This document shows, one piece after another, positions 33,030 to 44,828 of a DNA stretch of 64,000 bases. Location: contig NC_051094.1 of NCBI RefSeq assembly GCF_901709675.1, forward strand, positions 18,686,001 through 18,750,000. The letters are read 5' to 3'. How positions within the stretch are numbered: the first letter of the stretch is position 1; the number at the start of each line of letters is the position of its first letter. Origin of the DNA: Syngnathus acus. Taxonomy: Eukaryota; Chordata; Actinopteri; Syngnathiformes; Syngnathidae. The notes beneath the pieces were generated by a model. The model searched no databases. It was not told the DNA's origin and saw only the letters and a program-made list of their open reading frames with translations. The translations under genes were made by a program, and so were the position numbers.

Positions 33030-35388
33030 GATGGTGCCTTGAAACACGAAGGGACAATGGCCTGCTGCAGGGAAATGTTAAAGATGTCCGTGAAGCCCCC
33101 CCTCAGCTCCCCAGCGCAGTCCTTCAGCGCTCGACCTGGGATGTTGTCAGGGCCCGCCGCCTTACGGGTGTTGATAGCGGCAAGCGCCCTCCTCACGCTA
33201 TCGGCAGAGAGGCACAGGGGCTGCTCGTGTGGAGGGGGAGGGGTCTTCAGCGGGCAAGTGCTGTTCCGAGCGTCGAAGCAAGCAAAGAAGCGGTTAAGAT
33301 CGTTGAGCAGACGGATGTCGCCCTCACAGCTCCGCGGCGCGGGCTTGTAGTCCGTGATGGTCTGAATGCCCTGCCAAAGGCTCCGTGCGTCCCTGCTGTC
33401 CCTGAAGTGGGCGGTAATCTTGCAAGAGAACGCCCTTTTCGCTTCCTTGATGCCCCGGGACAGGTCAGCCCTCACTGTCCTCAAGCCAGCCTCATCCCCC
33501 GCTCTGAAGGCTTTGTCCCTGGCCCTCAGCATCCTGAGGACAGCCCCTGTCAGCCATGGCTTCCAGTTAGCCCGAGTGACGATGAATTTCGAGTGGGTCA
33601 CATCATCAATGCACTTTGTGATGTAAGAGGAAACAGAGTCAATATATTCCTCTATGTCCGTCCGATCGTTGCAAGTGGCCGCCTGCTTAAACACTTCCCA
33701 GTCAGTAGTGCCAAAGCAGTCTCGAAGCGCATCAGAGGCACCCTCAGGCCACACCCTTACCCGCTTGCAAACCGGCCTGGATGCTTTCACCATTTGTCTG
33801 TATGCGGGCAAAAGCATAACAGTGAGATGGTCAGAAAGTCCAAGATGGGGGAGGGGGGCGGCTTTGAAAGCTCCTTTATGTGTAGAGTAGACCAGGTCCA
33901 GGAAGCTGTCACCACGTGTTGGAAAATTAACATGCTGGTGAAGCCTCGGAAAAACAGACTTCAGGTTAGCATGATTAAAATCCCCAGCGAAGATGGTGAA
34001 ACCGTCAGGGTGCGCCGTCTGTTGTTCACTGACAGCCTGGTATCCTGTCGCCTTCGATGTTGGAAGGCGGGATGTATACCGCGACTAGCAGAATCGCAGT
34101 AAATTCCCTTGGCAGGTAAAAAGGACGGCACTTAATGATCACAAACTCCGCCAGTGGCGAGCAGTGCTTGCATACCACTACAGAGTCCCGGCACCATTCG
34201 TCACGGATGTAGACGCATATTCCACCTCCTCGCGATTTTCCCCCTTTTACAATGGCCCGGTCCGCCCGATAGCACGCTAGCCGCTTCAGATGCACAGCAG
34301 AGTCCGGAATGTTGACAGTCAACCAAGTCTCAGTGAACACGAGCACACAGCAGTTACGCACTGTCCGGTTCGTAGAGCTCAGCAGGCGAATGTAATCCAT
34401 TTTGTTGTCCAGCGATCGAATATTCGCCAGAAGAATGGAAGGCACGGCCGGGCGAGCTGGGTTGGCCGCCAGCCTGGCCCGGACGCCTCCGCGCTTGCCC
34501 CTCTTCTGCCTCCTCGCACACCGTTTCCGACGCTTTCCATCTGGGGGAGGAATAGCAGGCGAGTCCGGCGACGTTTCAGGACGGAGCAGTCCGAGCTCCT
34601 TTAATGTCTCCGCTTCAAAGTCCAGAACGCCACAAAACTCGCTTTCGCCAATGTCGAGCAGAACCTGCCTGCTGTACTTGTAGCACGACTTAGTACGACG
34701 AGACGAACACATAAAACTGTCGGACAAACACTCATTAAACGAACAAAACACCATTCAGGCGAGACAGAGAGAGGTCGCTGCGTATGCACGCCGCCAAGTA
34801 CAGACCATTTACCATAATGAATAATGAACATAATGCAATGCATGAGTTCAAATACATTAGTACACTAGTGATAATGTGATGTATTGATAAATTATATAGC
34901 TGACGAGAAGGTTTAACAATATTTTTACGTAGATAAAAAGATATGTGCAAGATGCCACAAATGAGAATAGATATACATGCAACCTTTTAATATAGTGTTG
35001 ATAATATATACCGTATTTTTCGGACTATAAGTCGCGTTTTTTTTCATAGTTTGGATGGGGGGGCGACTTATACTGAGGAGCGACTTATATGTGAATTTTT
35101 TCATACATTTTCAAAAATAAAAAAAAATAAAGAAGTGAAACCGCGATAAACGAACCGCGATGTAGCAAGGGATTACTGTAATTTGAATTTCAAGTGACGT
35201 CAGCAGCGCAGCGCAAGGCAGCGGTTGTTTACATAAAGGACAAAGATTCGATCACGGGATGACGAAGATGACGAAGGGCCCCACGTACTACCGGCATCAT
35301 TAGCGGCTTTGTTTGTAAGTGACACGGAGGACGAAGAGTTTGAAGGATTTAAGGATTTGGAGTGACACAGAAGGTTTGAAAAACTATT

Positions 35389-35742
35389 ATGGCTTTTACG
35401 CACGCCCGGTCCTACTCTACGGAGCTCTCTTTCACCTCCGTGGATGGAAGTCGGGGGCCGGCGCTCGGCTGGGTGGCTGCCCGGGGACGGTGGATGGGGC
35501 TCGGACATGGCTTTTACGCACGCCCGGTCCTACTCTACGGAGCTCTCTTTCACCTCCGTGGATGGAAGTCGGGGGCCGGTGCTCGGCCAGGTGGCTGTCC
35601 GGGGACGGTGGATGGGGCTCGGACATGGCTTTTACGCCCGGTCCTATTCTATGGAGCTCTCTTCCACCTCTGTGGCTGGAAGTGCCACCTCCGGGGATGG
35701 GAGCCCACGCCGCCACATGCCTGGAAGTCGACGCCGGTGCTT
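35389..35742. repeat. 118-bp tandem repeat, about 2.5 copies
   Basis: Units begin atggcttttacgc at 35389, 35507 and 35625, exactly 118 bp apart. The third is shortened. The unit is GC-rich while the surrounding element is AT-rich. Copy D (39944) has a single unit plus a partial one. Because 118 is not a multiple of three, every frame rotates through the array; long open frames here are not evidence of a gene. Confidence 0.88.
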
Positions 35743-36052
35743 GGGTCCTTGTATTTTGTTAACGCTACAATATAGTTATATACTAGATCTGTGGAATAGC
35801 GACGAGGCTGACGTCAGGGCGCACGCGCGGCGTTGACAAAGGACGCGGAATTTAATCGATGGATTTAATGATTTGGAGTGACACAGATGGTTTGATAATA
35901 TTGCTTATATAATAGTTATTTGATATATAATTTATATATCGTTATATGGGCCTGTGGAATATTTTGAAGTGCAAGCGCCGTCAGCGGTGCGCACCCATTG
36001 TTGACATAAAGGACGATCGCCCGCTCTCAGCTCTTCGTTTCTGTTTATGTCA

Positions 36053-37358
36053 CCCAATTATATATGCCGTTATCGATGACAGATCCGCAGGATTGTTGCA
36101 ATCTTGAGGCGTGCCTTGCGGAGATCAAGCAATGGATGTCTCTCAACTTCCTTCGTTTTAACCCAGATAAAACTGAGATGTTGATAATTGGTCCAACTCG
36201 TTTTCAACACTTATTCAAGGAAACTGCTATAACTATAGATAACCGTACTATCACTCAGAGCGATACTGTAACTAATCTCGGGGTAATATTTGACCAAACT
36301 CTCTCCTTTCAAAAGCACATTAAGAATATAACCTGAATTGCGTTTTTTCACCTTCGTAATATTGCAAAGATTCGTCCGATCCTCTCGACCGGTGATGCGG
36401 AAACTATTATACATGCGTTCGTCACGTCGCGCCTGGACTACTGTAATATACTATTCTCTGGTCTTCCTAAGTCCCGCATCAAAAGTCTACAGTTAGTACA
36501 AAATGCTGCTGCAAGGCTGCTCTCACGGACAAGAAAATTTGATCACATTACCCCAATATTAGCCAACTTACATTGTCTCCCGGTCCATTTAAGATGTGAC
36601 TTCAAGGTTCTTCTATTAACCTATAAATCACTGCATGGCTTAGCGCCTTCATATCTCGTCGACCTAGTTGTTCCTTATGTTCCGTCTCGTAACCTTCGTT
36701 CGCAAAACGCTACCCTTTTAGCGACACCGAGGGCCAAGAAAATGTCTGCAGGGTCTAGAGCATTTTCTATTCGGGCTCCAGAGCTTTGGAATGCCCTACC
36801 AATGGATATTAGGACTGCTACCTCAGTAGAAACATTTAAGACACGTTTAAAGACACATTTCTATGACATGGCCTTGACCTGTAGTGGCCGATTCGGCCGG
36901 AGTTTGTTTTCTCTCCCCCCCCCTCCCCGGCCGGGGAGGTGGTTAGGTGGCACCCAAGCTGACAGCGGCTATCTGGATTCTCGTGGGCCAATTCAGGATG
37001 GGGGAACTGCAGCTCAACCTCCTCGAAGACACTGCCAGGATAATAGAGGACTCCTCCGGCAGCCCTTCGCTCTGACTTGTACATCCACTTTTTTTTTCAT
37101 TGATTTTCATATTATGTATTATTTGTGCCCTCTCTGCATCCATTTCAACCTGGTGATCCTGAAAGGGGGATCCTTCCATCTGTGGTCCCTTTTCAAGGTT
37201 TCTCATTTTCCCCTGGCAGGGGTTTTTGAGTTTTTCCTTGCCCTTTTGGGAGCTTAAGATCAGGGGGTGCTTTGAGAATAATTGTCAATTTCTGTCTATG
37301 TGAAGCCCTTTGAGACTGCTTGTGATTTAGGGCTATACAAATAAACTTGACTTGACTT
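36053..37358 (+). mobile_element. L2-type LINE, 3' fragment
   Basis: Plus-strand 5'-truncated insertion that starts within the RT (after the Y-A-D-D box) and ends gggctatacaaataaac followed by TTGAC repeats. It matches the minus-strand L2 at 46015-49868. Confidence 0.88.
36064..37257 (+). pseudogene. L2 reverse transcriptase C-terminal part
   Basis: Begins MPLSMTDPQDCC just after the catalytic box, with IKQWMSLNFLRFNPDKTEM, then the thumb and C-terminal region (SRLDYCNILFSGLP, HWLPV-like CLPVHLRCDFK, ELWNALPMDIR). There is one in-frame TGA near 36334; otherwise the frame continues to the FYDMA end near 36870 and runs on through the 3' UTR to 37257. The catalytic core is absent. Confidence 0.85.
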
Positions 37359-37550
37359 GAGCATACCTATCGTTTAGCCTGTTGTTGCTCGTTCATGTCT
37401 GTTCTTGGTGTTGGATTTTGTCGAATAAATTTCCCCCAAAATGCGACTTATACTCCGGAGCGACTTATATGTTTTTTTTCACGTTATTGTGCATTTTATG
37501 GCTAATGCGACCTATATTCCGGAGCGACTTTTAGTCCGAAAAATACAGTA

Positions 37551-39586
37551 CTGTCATAAATATTTAATCTACTTTCGAAATACATTTTTTTAAGTAATTG
37601 AATTTCCTTTAATCAATTATAATTGTGACAATTGTTGATTGTGCTCTAAGAAAATTAATGATTCCTGTTTTTAATCTTTTGTAAAATATTGTATCGGCAC
37701 CTGGAAATGTGTTTTGAAATTAAAATAAAAGTTACACTCGTTGACAGAGAAAGATTAGGGTGGAGAGAAAATGCTGTTCTTTAGGGAGTATTCCCACTGA
37801 GAATAATAGGTGCAGCACCAGACGCTTCCCTGGAACGTGACAGTCAGCTTAATTGCAGCTTTTAGGATCATTACTGCTCCCATGTGAATGTCAAAATGGA
37901 CAAGGCTAGTGGGCCTTTGACAAACAGGCAACCACCTCCCACCACCCTGCAGTCACAAGGAGCAGACCCATAACCAAGAGAAAAATACAGGCCTTGTTTT
38001 CTGTCTTATTTTCTTCAATCCACAAAGAGGCGAATACAACAGTCTTCTTTTCAATTTTCTTTCTGGATCAAAGAAATAAAGCCATTCTGCAAAATGTCCC
38101 TTCATGCAACTGGTGATTATGAAACTTTATTGTGACATGAATAACAAAAAATGATGTCAAAATTCCAGAAATCCTCATGCAAGAAAACTAAAAATGAAAC
38201 AATTCACTGAGCTTGAATAGATCCGGGTTGCACTACATTTAGTAAATTTAGTAAAAGGGTTTGTTGAGAAAAATAGATGCATTTCAGATACACTCATGAA
38301 AAAAGATGACTGCTCTGTAGAGCTCTCAGCCGTCTTTCTCTTCTACCTCCAACCTTTGTGACTCTAGTTGTCATGGCTGCGAATGCCTCATGACAGATTT
38401 GCTAGTTAAGGAGCCCATTCATCATCTGAGAGCAGAGGCTTGCATCCAACTCAAGAGCTCGAGAAAAGTGGCTCGTCAAGAGCCTTGGCCTCATCCCTAC
38501 AATCATCAAATGAGGTCTTCCATTGAGCATCATTGCTGACAGTGTGGAATACAATGTAAAGTACTCTTTTTCTAAAAGCCCTGTCAAAAGTCTTTAGTTG
38601 CAGTCCTGCTGTCATTGATGCCCATCCTTCAACTTTTTTTGACAACACGTCTTCATTTTGCCCAAAATAGCCTCACAACTAACTGTCTGTTATAGTTTCA
38701 TTTGTTAGTCAGAGAGGATGACTTGCTAAATTCAATTTGTCTTGATTCCTTCACTCTAATTTTCTTTGAAAGGAATTGCAATTCCCCACAAGAAACCAAC
38801 ACTCATTTTAATGTAGCTGTTTTACGATGCCATATAGCACACTTTAAACATTCCAAACCAAATAAATAATGTGCAAAAAAATGCAAATTGACCAAATGAC
38901 ATTGTTATGACATATTAAGATGTGTGAATAACAGATGTTAGTTCCTTTTCATTGTGAGAACCCATTGAGTCACAGATAAAAAGACACTAACAATGCAATG
39001 GCCATCATCATTCTGTGATATGTGTATCAGGTAAGAGCCTTTTCAACGATTTTCTAGTCAAGCTTGTTTTGGTTTCCAGTGTTTGTGCTGGTGACCCTTG
39101 GCACACAAACCCCTCCTTTCGAAACAAGGAAGGTCAAATCTCTCAGGTGTTGTGCTTGTCAAAGTGTTTCAAAGCCAAGTGTGTTATTCTAGTCACCTGA
39201 AGAGAGGCTGCACTCGCCGCAAAGTATGGAGGTTAGAAGCCAACACATCAGAGTGTTTTAGACCAAACCTGCAGTGTTTTGTACTGTTGCAGCACTGCCT
39301 TGTTTTGCACATTCATTGGAAATGAGTTGTGAATTGAAGCAGCATTTGTTGAATAAAACTGAAGCCTCTGCCATATGATCTATCACCACAATCCTAATAG
39401 GACATACGTACGTATTTCTTTCACCCTGTTGCCACCTTGCTGCCTGCCATAAGGCTATCAAGCAATATAGTTCAGTTCTACTTACCAGTGTATTGTTTGG
39501 AAATGTGTAACATAATTGGGTTGAGTTTGTTCCAATGGTAGTGGTTGGTTGGCGATAACTGCTTCAGCTACATAAATACCGTAATT
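37551..39586. other. Unclassified spacer, about 2 kb
   Basis: No family recognised. A minus-strand open frame at 38451-38648 (LSKKVEGWASMTAGLQLKTF, DDCRDEAKALDE) has protein-like composition and may be an old transposase or gene scrap, but it has no identifiable motif. The rest appears single-copy within this window. Confidence 0.4.
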
Positions 39587-40694
39587 TTCGGACTATAAGT
39601 CACGGTTTTTTTTCATAGTTTGGGTGGGGGGGGAGACTTATAATAAGGAGCGACTTATATGTTTTTTTTCAAATATTTTCCCCCCAAAAAAAAAGTGAAA
39701 CCGCGATAAACAAACCGTGATGTAGCATGGGATTACTGTAATTTGAATTTCAAGTGACGTCAGCAGAGCGACGCAGCGTGGCGCGGCGGTTGTTTACATA
39801 AAGGACAAAGATTGATCACGGGATGACGAAGGGCCCCACGTACTACCGGCATCATTAGCGGCTTTGTTTCTAAGTGATACGGCGGACGAAGAGTTTGAAG
39901 GATTTAAGGATTTGGACTGACACAGAAGGTTTGAAAAACTATTATGGCTTTTACCCACGCCCGGTCCTACTCTAAGGAGCTCTCTTTCACCTCCGTTGAT
40001 TGAAGTCGGGGGCCGGCGCTCGGCCGGGTGGCTGTCCAGGGACGGTGGATGGGGCTCGGACATGGCTTTTACGCACGCCCGGTCCTACTCTAGGGAGCTC
40101 TCTTCCACTTCCGTGGCTGGAAGTCCACGCCGCCACACGCCTGGAAGTTTGTTTTGTTAAATAAAGAGCCGTTTACCAAACCCACGTCTTTCCTGGTACT
40201 TTGTTAAGGCTACAATATAGTTATATACTAGATCTGTGGAATAACGACGAGGCAGACGTCAGGGCTCACGCGCGGCGTTGTTGACAAAGGACGAGGAATT
40301 TGATCGATATTGGAATATTTTGAAGTGCAAGCGCCGTCAGCGGCGCGCACACATTGTTGACAAAGTACGATCGATGGATTTAATGAATCAGAGTGACACA
40401 GATGGTTTTATAAACATGTTATTTATGTAATAGTTTTTTTTTAAATAACTGAATGTTACGTCAGGGCGGTTCGCAGCTCTTCGTTTGTGTTTATGTCACG
40501 TTAGCATACCTATCGTTTAGCCTGTTGTTGCTCGTTCATGACTGTTCTTGGTGTTGGATTTTGTCGAATAAATTGCCCCCCAAAATGCGACTTATACTCC
40601 GGAGCGACTTATATATGTTTTTTTTCACTTTTTGGGCATTTTATGGCTGATGCGACTTGTACTCCGAGCGACTTATAGTCGGAAAATTACGGTA
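39587..40694. mobile_element. Inverted-repeat DNA element, copy D, complete
   Basis: 1,108 bp with ends TACCGTAATTTTCGG then ACTATAAGTC and the mirrored gcgacttatagtcgg ... aaattacggta. It contains the same interior as copy C but nearly one GC-rich 118-bp unit instead of 2.5, and no inserted L2, so it is a useful reference for the family. Confidence 0.88.
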
Positions 40695-41056
40695 GTAGCT
40701 TGAACAGACAGAGGGAAATTCAAATAAGCACGTTATGCAGAAAAACTAAAAGTTTTGTATTTCCATTTTCATTATTTGTTATTCATATATAATGTTGCAT
40801 GGGGTGCCCCAATTGTTCCTTTATATTAAATATATTTTTCATAAAATGATATGACTCAGTATACTAATGTTACTATTAGTGTTTAACATTTGTTTTGTTT
40901 CTTGGGCATTAAAGAATTAGGGAGGCGCCTTTGGTAGTGCAACAGTTCACATAGCAAACTATCATTAAAGGTAGAGAGGATCTTATTTAGAATTTATTTT
41001 GTAATATTTCTCAAATTTCACCCCACATACCACTGACGGACTGTTAAATAGTCTTG

Positions 41057-41059
<3 letters not shown>

Positions 41060-41121
<62 letters not shown>

Positions 41122-41126
41122 ATATA
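41060..41126. repeat. (AT)n microsatellite
   Basis: About 65 bp of alternating AT immediately beside the Tc1 left end, a plausible TA-rich target. Confidence 0.95.
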
Positions 41127-42167
41127 CACAGTGCCTTGCGAAAGTATTCGGCCCCCTTGAACCTTTCAACATTTCGCCACATTTCAGGCTTCAAACATAA
41201 AGATATAAAATTTTAATTTTTTGTCAAGAATCAACAACAAGTGGGACACAATCGTGAAGTGGAACGAAATTTATTGGATAATTTAAACTTTTTTAACAAA
41301 TTAAAAACTGAAAAGTGGGGCGTGCAATATTATCCGACCCCTTTACTTTCAGTGCAGCAAACTCACTCCAGAAGTTCAGTGAGGATCTTTGAATGATCCA
41401 ATGTTGTCCTAAATGACTGATGATGATAAATAGAATGCACCTGTGTGTAATCAAGTCTCCGTATAAATGCACCTGCTCTTTGATAGTCTCAGGGTTCTGT
41501 TTAAAGTGCAGAGAGAACCATGAAGACAAAGGAACACACCAGGCAGGTCCCAGATACTGTTGTGGAGAAGTTTAAAGCCGGATTTGGATACAGAAAGATT
41601 TCCCTAGCTTTAAACATCTCAAGGAGCACTGTGCAAGCAATTATATTGAAATGGAAGGAGTATCAGACCACTGCAAATCTACCAAGACCCGGCCGTTCCT
41701 CCAAACTTTCATCTCAAACAAGGAGAAGACTGATCAGAGATGCAGCCAAGAGGCCCATGATCACTCTGGATGAACTGCAGATAACTACAGCTGAGGTGGG
41801 AGAGTCTGTCCATAGGACAACAATCAGTCGTGCACTGCACAAATCTGGCCTTTATGGAAGAGTGGCAAGAAGAAAGCCATTTCTCAAAGATATCCATAAA
41901 AAGTATCATTTAAAGTTTGCCACAAGCCACCTGGGAGACACACCAAACATGTGTAAGAAGGTGCTCTGGTCAGATGAAACCAAAATCGAACTTTTTGGCC
42001 ACAATGCAAAACGATATGTTTGGCGTAAAAGCAACACAGCTCATCACCCTGAACACACCATTCCCACTGTCAAACATGGTGGTGGCAGCATCATGGTTTG
42101 GGCCTGCTTTTCTTCAGCAGGGACAGGGAAGATGGCTAAAATTGATGGGAAGATGGATGGAGCCAAA

Positions 42168-43171
42168 TAGAGGACCACCAATACTGGAGCCCCTCAGGGG
42201 TGCGTCCTCTCCCCACTGCTCTTCTCTCTCTACACCAATGATTTCTCCTCAGGTGACTCTCCTGTGAAGCTCCTGAAGTATGCAGACGACACCACTCTCA
42301 TCGGACTGATCCAGGACGGTGATGAGACTGCGTACAGACAAGAGGTGGAGCGGCTGGTCCACTGGTGCAGCCAAAACCACATGGAGCTGACCCCGCTCAA
42401 GACCGTGGAGATGACAGTGGACTTCAGGCGAGACCCTTCACCACTTTTACCCCTCACTATCCGCAGTAATACTATTCTTTCCACAGACACCTTCAAGTTC
42501 CTGGGAACCACAATCTCTCGGGACCTGAAATGGACCGGCCACATAGACTCTGTCCGGAAGAAGGCCCAGCAGAGGCTGTACTTCCTGAGACAGCTCAAGA
42601 AGTTCAACCTGCCGCGAGAGCTTCTGAAGACCTTCTACACTGCCATCATCCAGTCTGTCCTCTGCACCTCCATCACTGTCTGGTTTGGATCAGCCTCCAA
42701 ACAAGACAAGCACAGACTGCAACGGACAATCAGGAATGCAGAAAAGATCATTGGAATCAACCTCCCATCTATCCAAGACTTGTACCTGTCCAGGACCAGG
42801 AAACGTGCAACGAACATCTCTACAGACCCTTCTCACCCAGGTTGCAGTCTGTTTGAACTACTCCCCACCGGACGGCGTTATAGAGCTCGGTACGCCAAAA
42901 CCAGCAGACACAGAGACAGCTTCTTCCCCCAGGCTGTTGCTCTGATGAACTCACACCACTCTTAGAGTCTCAGAGTCATTACTGTGCAATAACATCCTGC
43001 TCTTCACACCTTTTTTGAATTTGTCTACACTGTTTTTGCCATTTTTCACATGTCCTGAGTGTTGTTAGTCACCTAAATGTTGAACAGAGGGTGTGTTTTA
43101 CCGAAGTCAAATTCCTTGTTTGGCACGCTCAAACATGGCGAATAAAAAACCTCTTGAATCTTGAATTCTGG
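42168..43171 (+). mobile_element. Rex1-like LINE, subfamily B, inside Tc1
   Basis: 5'-truncated plus-strand insertion from [14 protein letters not shown] onward to a 3' tail gaatcttga. Its 3' UTR matches the minus-strand LINE at 12562 apart from the ~155-bp block present there. Confidence 0.85.
42171..42965 (+). pseudogene. Rex1-like RT C-terminal half
   Basis: Open through [20 protein letters not shown], the catalytic YADDTTLIGLI and the thumb and C-terminal region (KKAQQRLYFLRQLKKF, HPGCSLFELLPTGRRYR) to a stop after LMNSHHS. The first catalytic aspartate motif and the endonuclease are missing because of 5' truncation. Very well preserved, so probably a recent insertion. Confidence 0.85.
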
Positions 43172-43748
43172 AAGAAAACCTGTTGGAGTCTGCAAAAGAC
43201 CTGAGACTGGGACGGAGATTTATCTTCCAACAGGACAATGATCCAAAACATAAAGCCAAATCTACAATGGAATGGTTCACAAATAGACGTATCCAGGTGT
43301 TAGAATGGCCAAGTCAAAGTCCAGACCTGAATCCAATCGAGAATCTGTGGAAAGAGCTGAAGACTGCTGTTCACAAACGCTCTCCATCCAACCTCACTGA
43401 GCTCGAGCTGTTTTGCAAGGAAGAATGGGCAGGAATTCCAGTCTCTCGAATTACAAAACTGATAGAGACATACCCCAAGCGACTTGCAGCTGTAATTGCA
43501 GCAAAAGGTGGCGCTACAAAGTATTAGCGCAATGGGGCCGAATAATATTGCACGCCCCACTTTTCCGTTTTTTATTTGTTAAAAAAGTTTAAATTATCCA
43601 ATAAATTTTGTTCCACTTCACGATTGTGTCCCACTTGTTGTTGATTCTTGACAAAAAATTAAACTTTTATATCTTTATGTTTGAAGCCTGAAATGTCGCG
43701 AAATGTTGAAAGGTTCAAGGGGGCCGAATACTTTCGCAAGGCACTGTA

Positions 43749-44640
43749 TATATGAAATATTAAACCATAAACCAGCTGCAGGTTGTATAAATAATGAACA
43801 GAGGTTGCATTGCTTTGTTTAAAACAACCATTGATCCCGGTGAAGTGTGGTTATTTCTGAAACCTGATCAATGTCTATATTAGGTCTATGTGTAGACCTA
43901 ATTTAGAAGTCTATATTAGGTGGACACATAGATCTAATTTAGACGTCTATTTTAGGTCTACAGAATAACCTAAAATAGACATCTATTTTAGGTCTACACA
44001 TAGACCTAAAATAGATGACAAAATTGAATCCATCAAATATATTAAACCCAGAACCATTCTGAAAGTTGAATTGAATTAAACTCATTCGTTTCAAACAGGC
44101 AAACTACACATAACCAATCAAATGAAGACAAATACACTCAAAAGCACAAGCAAGGTGAAAGTCATTCAAACTATGACTGTACAAACAACAGATACAAACA
44201 GAAATAAATCCACTGCATAAAATAGGCAGAGCCTACCTGATTGAAAAGGAATGGGAAGTTGTATAAATTTATACAATATTAATATTGTACAGAAGTTGTG
44301 ATGCTCTGTTTTAAATAACCATTGATCCGTGTGAAGTGTGGTTATTTCGGTAACCTGATATTAGGGCTATGGAATAACCTAAAATAGACGACAAAATTAA
44401 ATCCATCAAATATGATCATATTTCAAAATATAAAACTGAACCAGCTGTAAATTGTATAAATAATGTACAGAATTTTAAACAACTATTATTAATTTTAACC
44501 ATATGTCTACTTGTAGATTGTCTGACCATGTGGGGGATTGAATTAAATACATTAGATAGTGTACGCCCAAAAAATAGCTCATCAAGTGGATCAGAGTAAA
44601 ATGAAATATCAACTTGAACGAAGGGCGGTTGGGGACATAT
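43749..44640. repeat. Diverged duplication with palindromic taggtcta array
   Basis: Blocks around 43775-43875 (ccattgatcccggtgaagtg, ggttatttc, acctgat) recur at 44300-44370. The block gacaaaatt-aatccatcaaata recurs at 44018 and 44388. Between them (43868-44012) is a run of taggtctaNNNNtagacct-type hairpins. No coding sequence recognised. Confidence 0.55.
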
Positions 44641-44650
44641 TTTACCTCCC

Positions 44651-44664
44651 CCACTAGGGGGCAG
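44651..44664 (+). promoter_or_regulatory. CTCF-type core motif
   Basis: CCACTAGGGGGCAG fits the vertebrate CTCF consensus CCASYAGRKGGCRS at every position. It lies about 35 bp upstream of a promoter-like segment. Motif match only; occupancy unknown. Confidence 0.5.
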
Positions 44665-44689
44665 AAACTCAAGTTTTGGCTTAAAAGTA

Positions 44690-44828
44690 ATCGCTTTTAT
44701 TTCCGGTTCCGGTTCGTCTGGTAATAAAATCCAGGAAAAAGTGCTGAGAGTTGCGAGAGTCGACGTTGCTCCAGAAAAAGAACAATCCATCTTACTTTTC
44801 TGTAAGACAAAGAAGGGCTGCATTTAGG
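44690..44828 (+). promoter_or_regulatory. Possible ETS-type promoter and first exon
   Basis: Two ETS-like sites (ttccggttccggtt at 44701-44714), a purine-rich leader without ATG, then donor-like CT|GTAAGA at about 44801 and AG|GTATGT at about 44828. Such ETS pairs are common in TATA-less vertebrate promoters. No transcript evidence. Confidence 0.3.

Larger units (their letters stand above)
31192..34754 (-). pseudogene. Rex1-like endonuclease and reverse transcriptase, interrupted
   Basis: Reading down from 34754: a basic N-terminus (KRRKRCARRQKRGKRGG), endonuclease motifs LLANIRSLDNKMD, VFTETWL and GGGICVYIRDEW, then, after a frameshift with a small deletion near 34050, FTIFAGDFNHANLK and LPHLGLSDHLTVML. 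The linker and RT entry RKAAGPDNIPGRALK follow to the LTR at 33029. Beyond the LTR, 32391-31192 is open for 399 codons with [33 protein letters not shown] and FADD, ending at the natural TAG after LNSLPPSA. All catalytic motifs are visible but the gene is broken twice. Confidence 0.88.
30755..34800 (-). mobile_element. Rex1-like LINE, nearly complete, minus strand
   Basis: The 3' end is at about 30755 (aaagtcaaagtctgcttta on the plus strand, same tail as 16492). The coding region covers RT and endonuclease to a methionine at 34754. It is interrupted by a lone Tc1 end (30827-31019) and a solo LTR (32403-33029). The 5' limit is approximate. This is the most complete Rex1-like copy here. Confidence 0.85.
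35009..37550. mobile_element. Inverted-repeat DNA element, copy C, with L2 inside
   Basis: Left end TACCGTATTTTTCGG then ACTATAAGTCGCG; right end cgacttttagtccg ... aaaatacagta at 37550. An L2 fragment (36053-37358) splits tgtttatgtcac from gcatacctatcg, which are adjacent in copies A and D. A 118-bp tandem array lies at 35389-35680. It carries no transposase gene. Confidence 0.85.
41520..43527 (+). pseudogene. Tc1 transposase, intact triad but split by a LINE
   Basis: Part 1 (41520-42170) starts MKTKEHTRQVPD and has two helix-turn-helix regions (FGYRKISLALNISRSTVQA and VHRTTISRALHKSGLYG), then VLWSDETKIE with the first catalytic aspartate and HGGGSIMVWACFSSAG. Part 2 (43173-43527) has [13 protein letters not shown] (second aspartate) and [14 protein letters not shown] (glutamate) to a normal stop. 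The parts add up to about the usual 340 residues and contain no internal stop. The LINE between them is the only obvious break, with a few codons lost at the join. Confidence 0.88.
41129..43746 (+). mobile_element. Tc1-like transposon split by a LINE
   Basis: Ends CAGTGCCTTGCGAAAG and ctttcgcaaggcactg with long (about 210 bp) inverted repeats; TA follows the right end. Without the LINE at 42168-43171 the element is about 1.6 kb, normal for Tc1. Confidence 0.92.

Noticed and set aside
33227-34102. Plus-strand frame of 291 codons
   Set aside because: Antisense to the Rex1-like endonuclease and linker on the minus strand.
35319-35836. Three overlapping plus-strand frames that look like a repeat protein
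   Set aside because: Produced by a 118-bp tandem repeat with few stops; every frame is open and the period is not a multiple of three.
38451-38648. Minus-strand protein-like frame
   Set aside because: Composition is plausible for a gene scrap but there is no motif, splice context or second copy to support a call.
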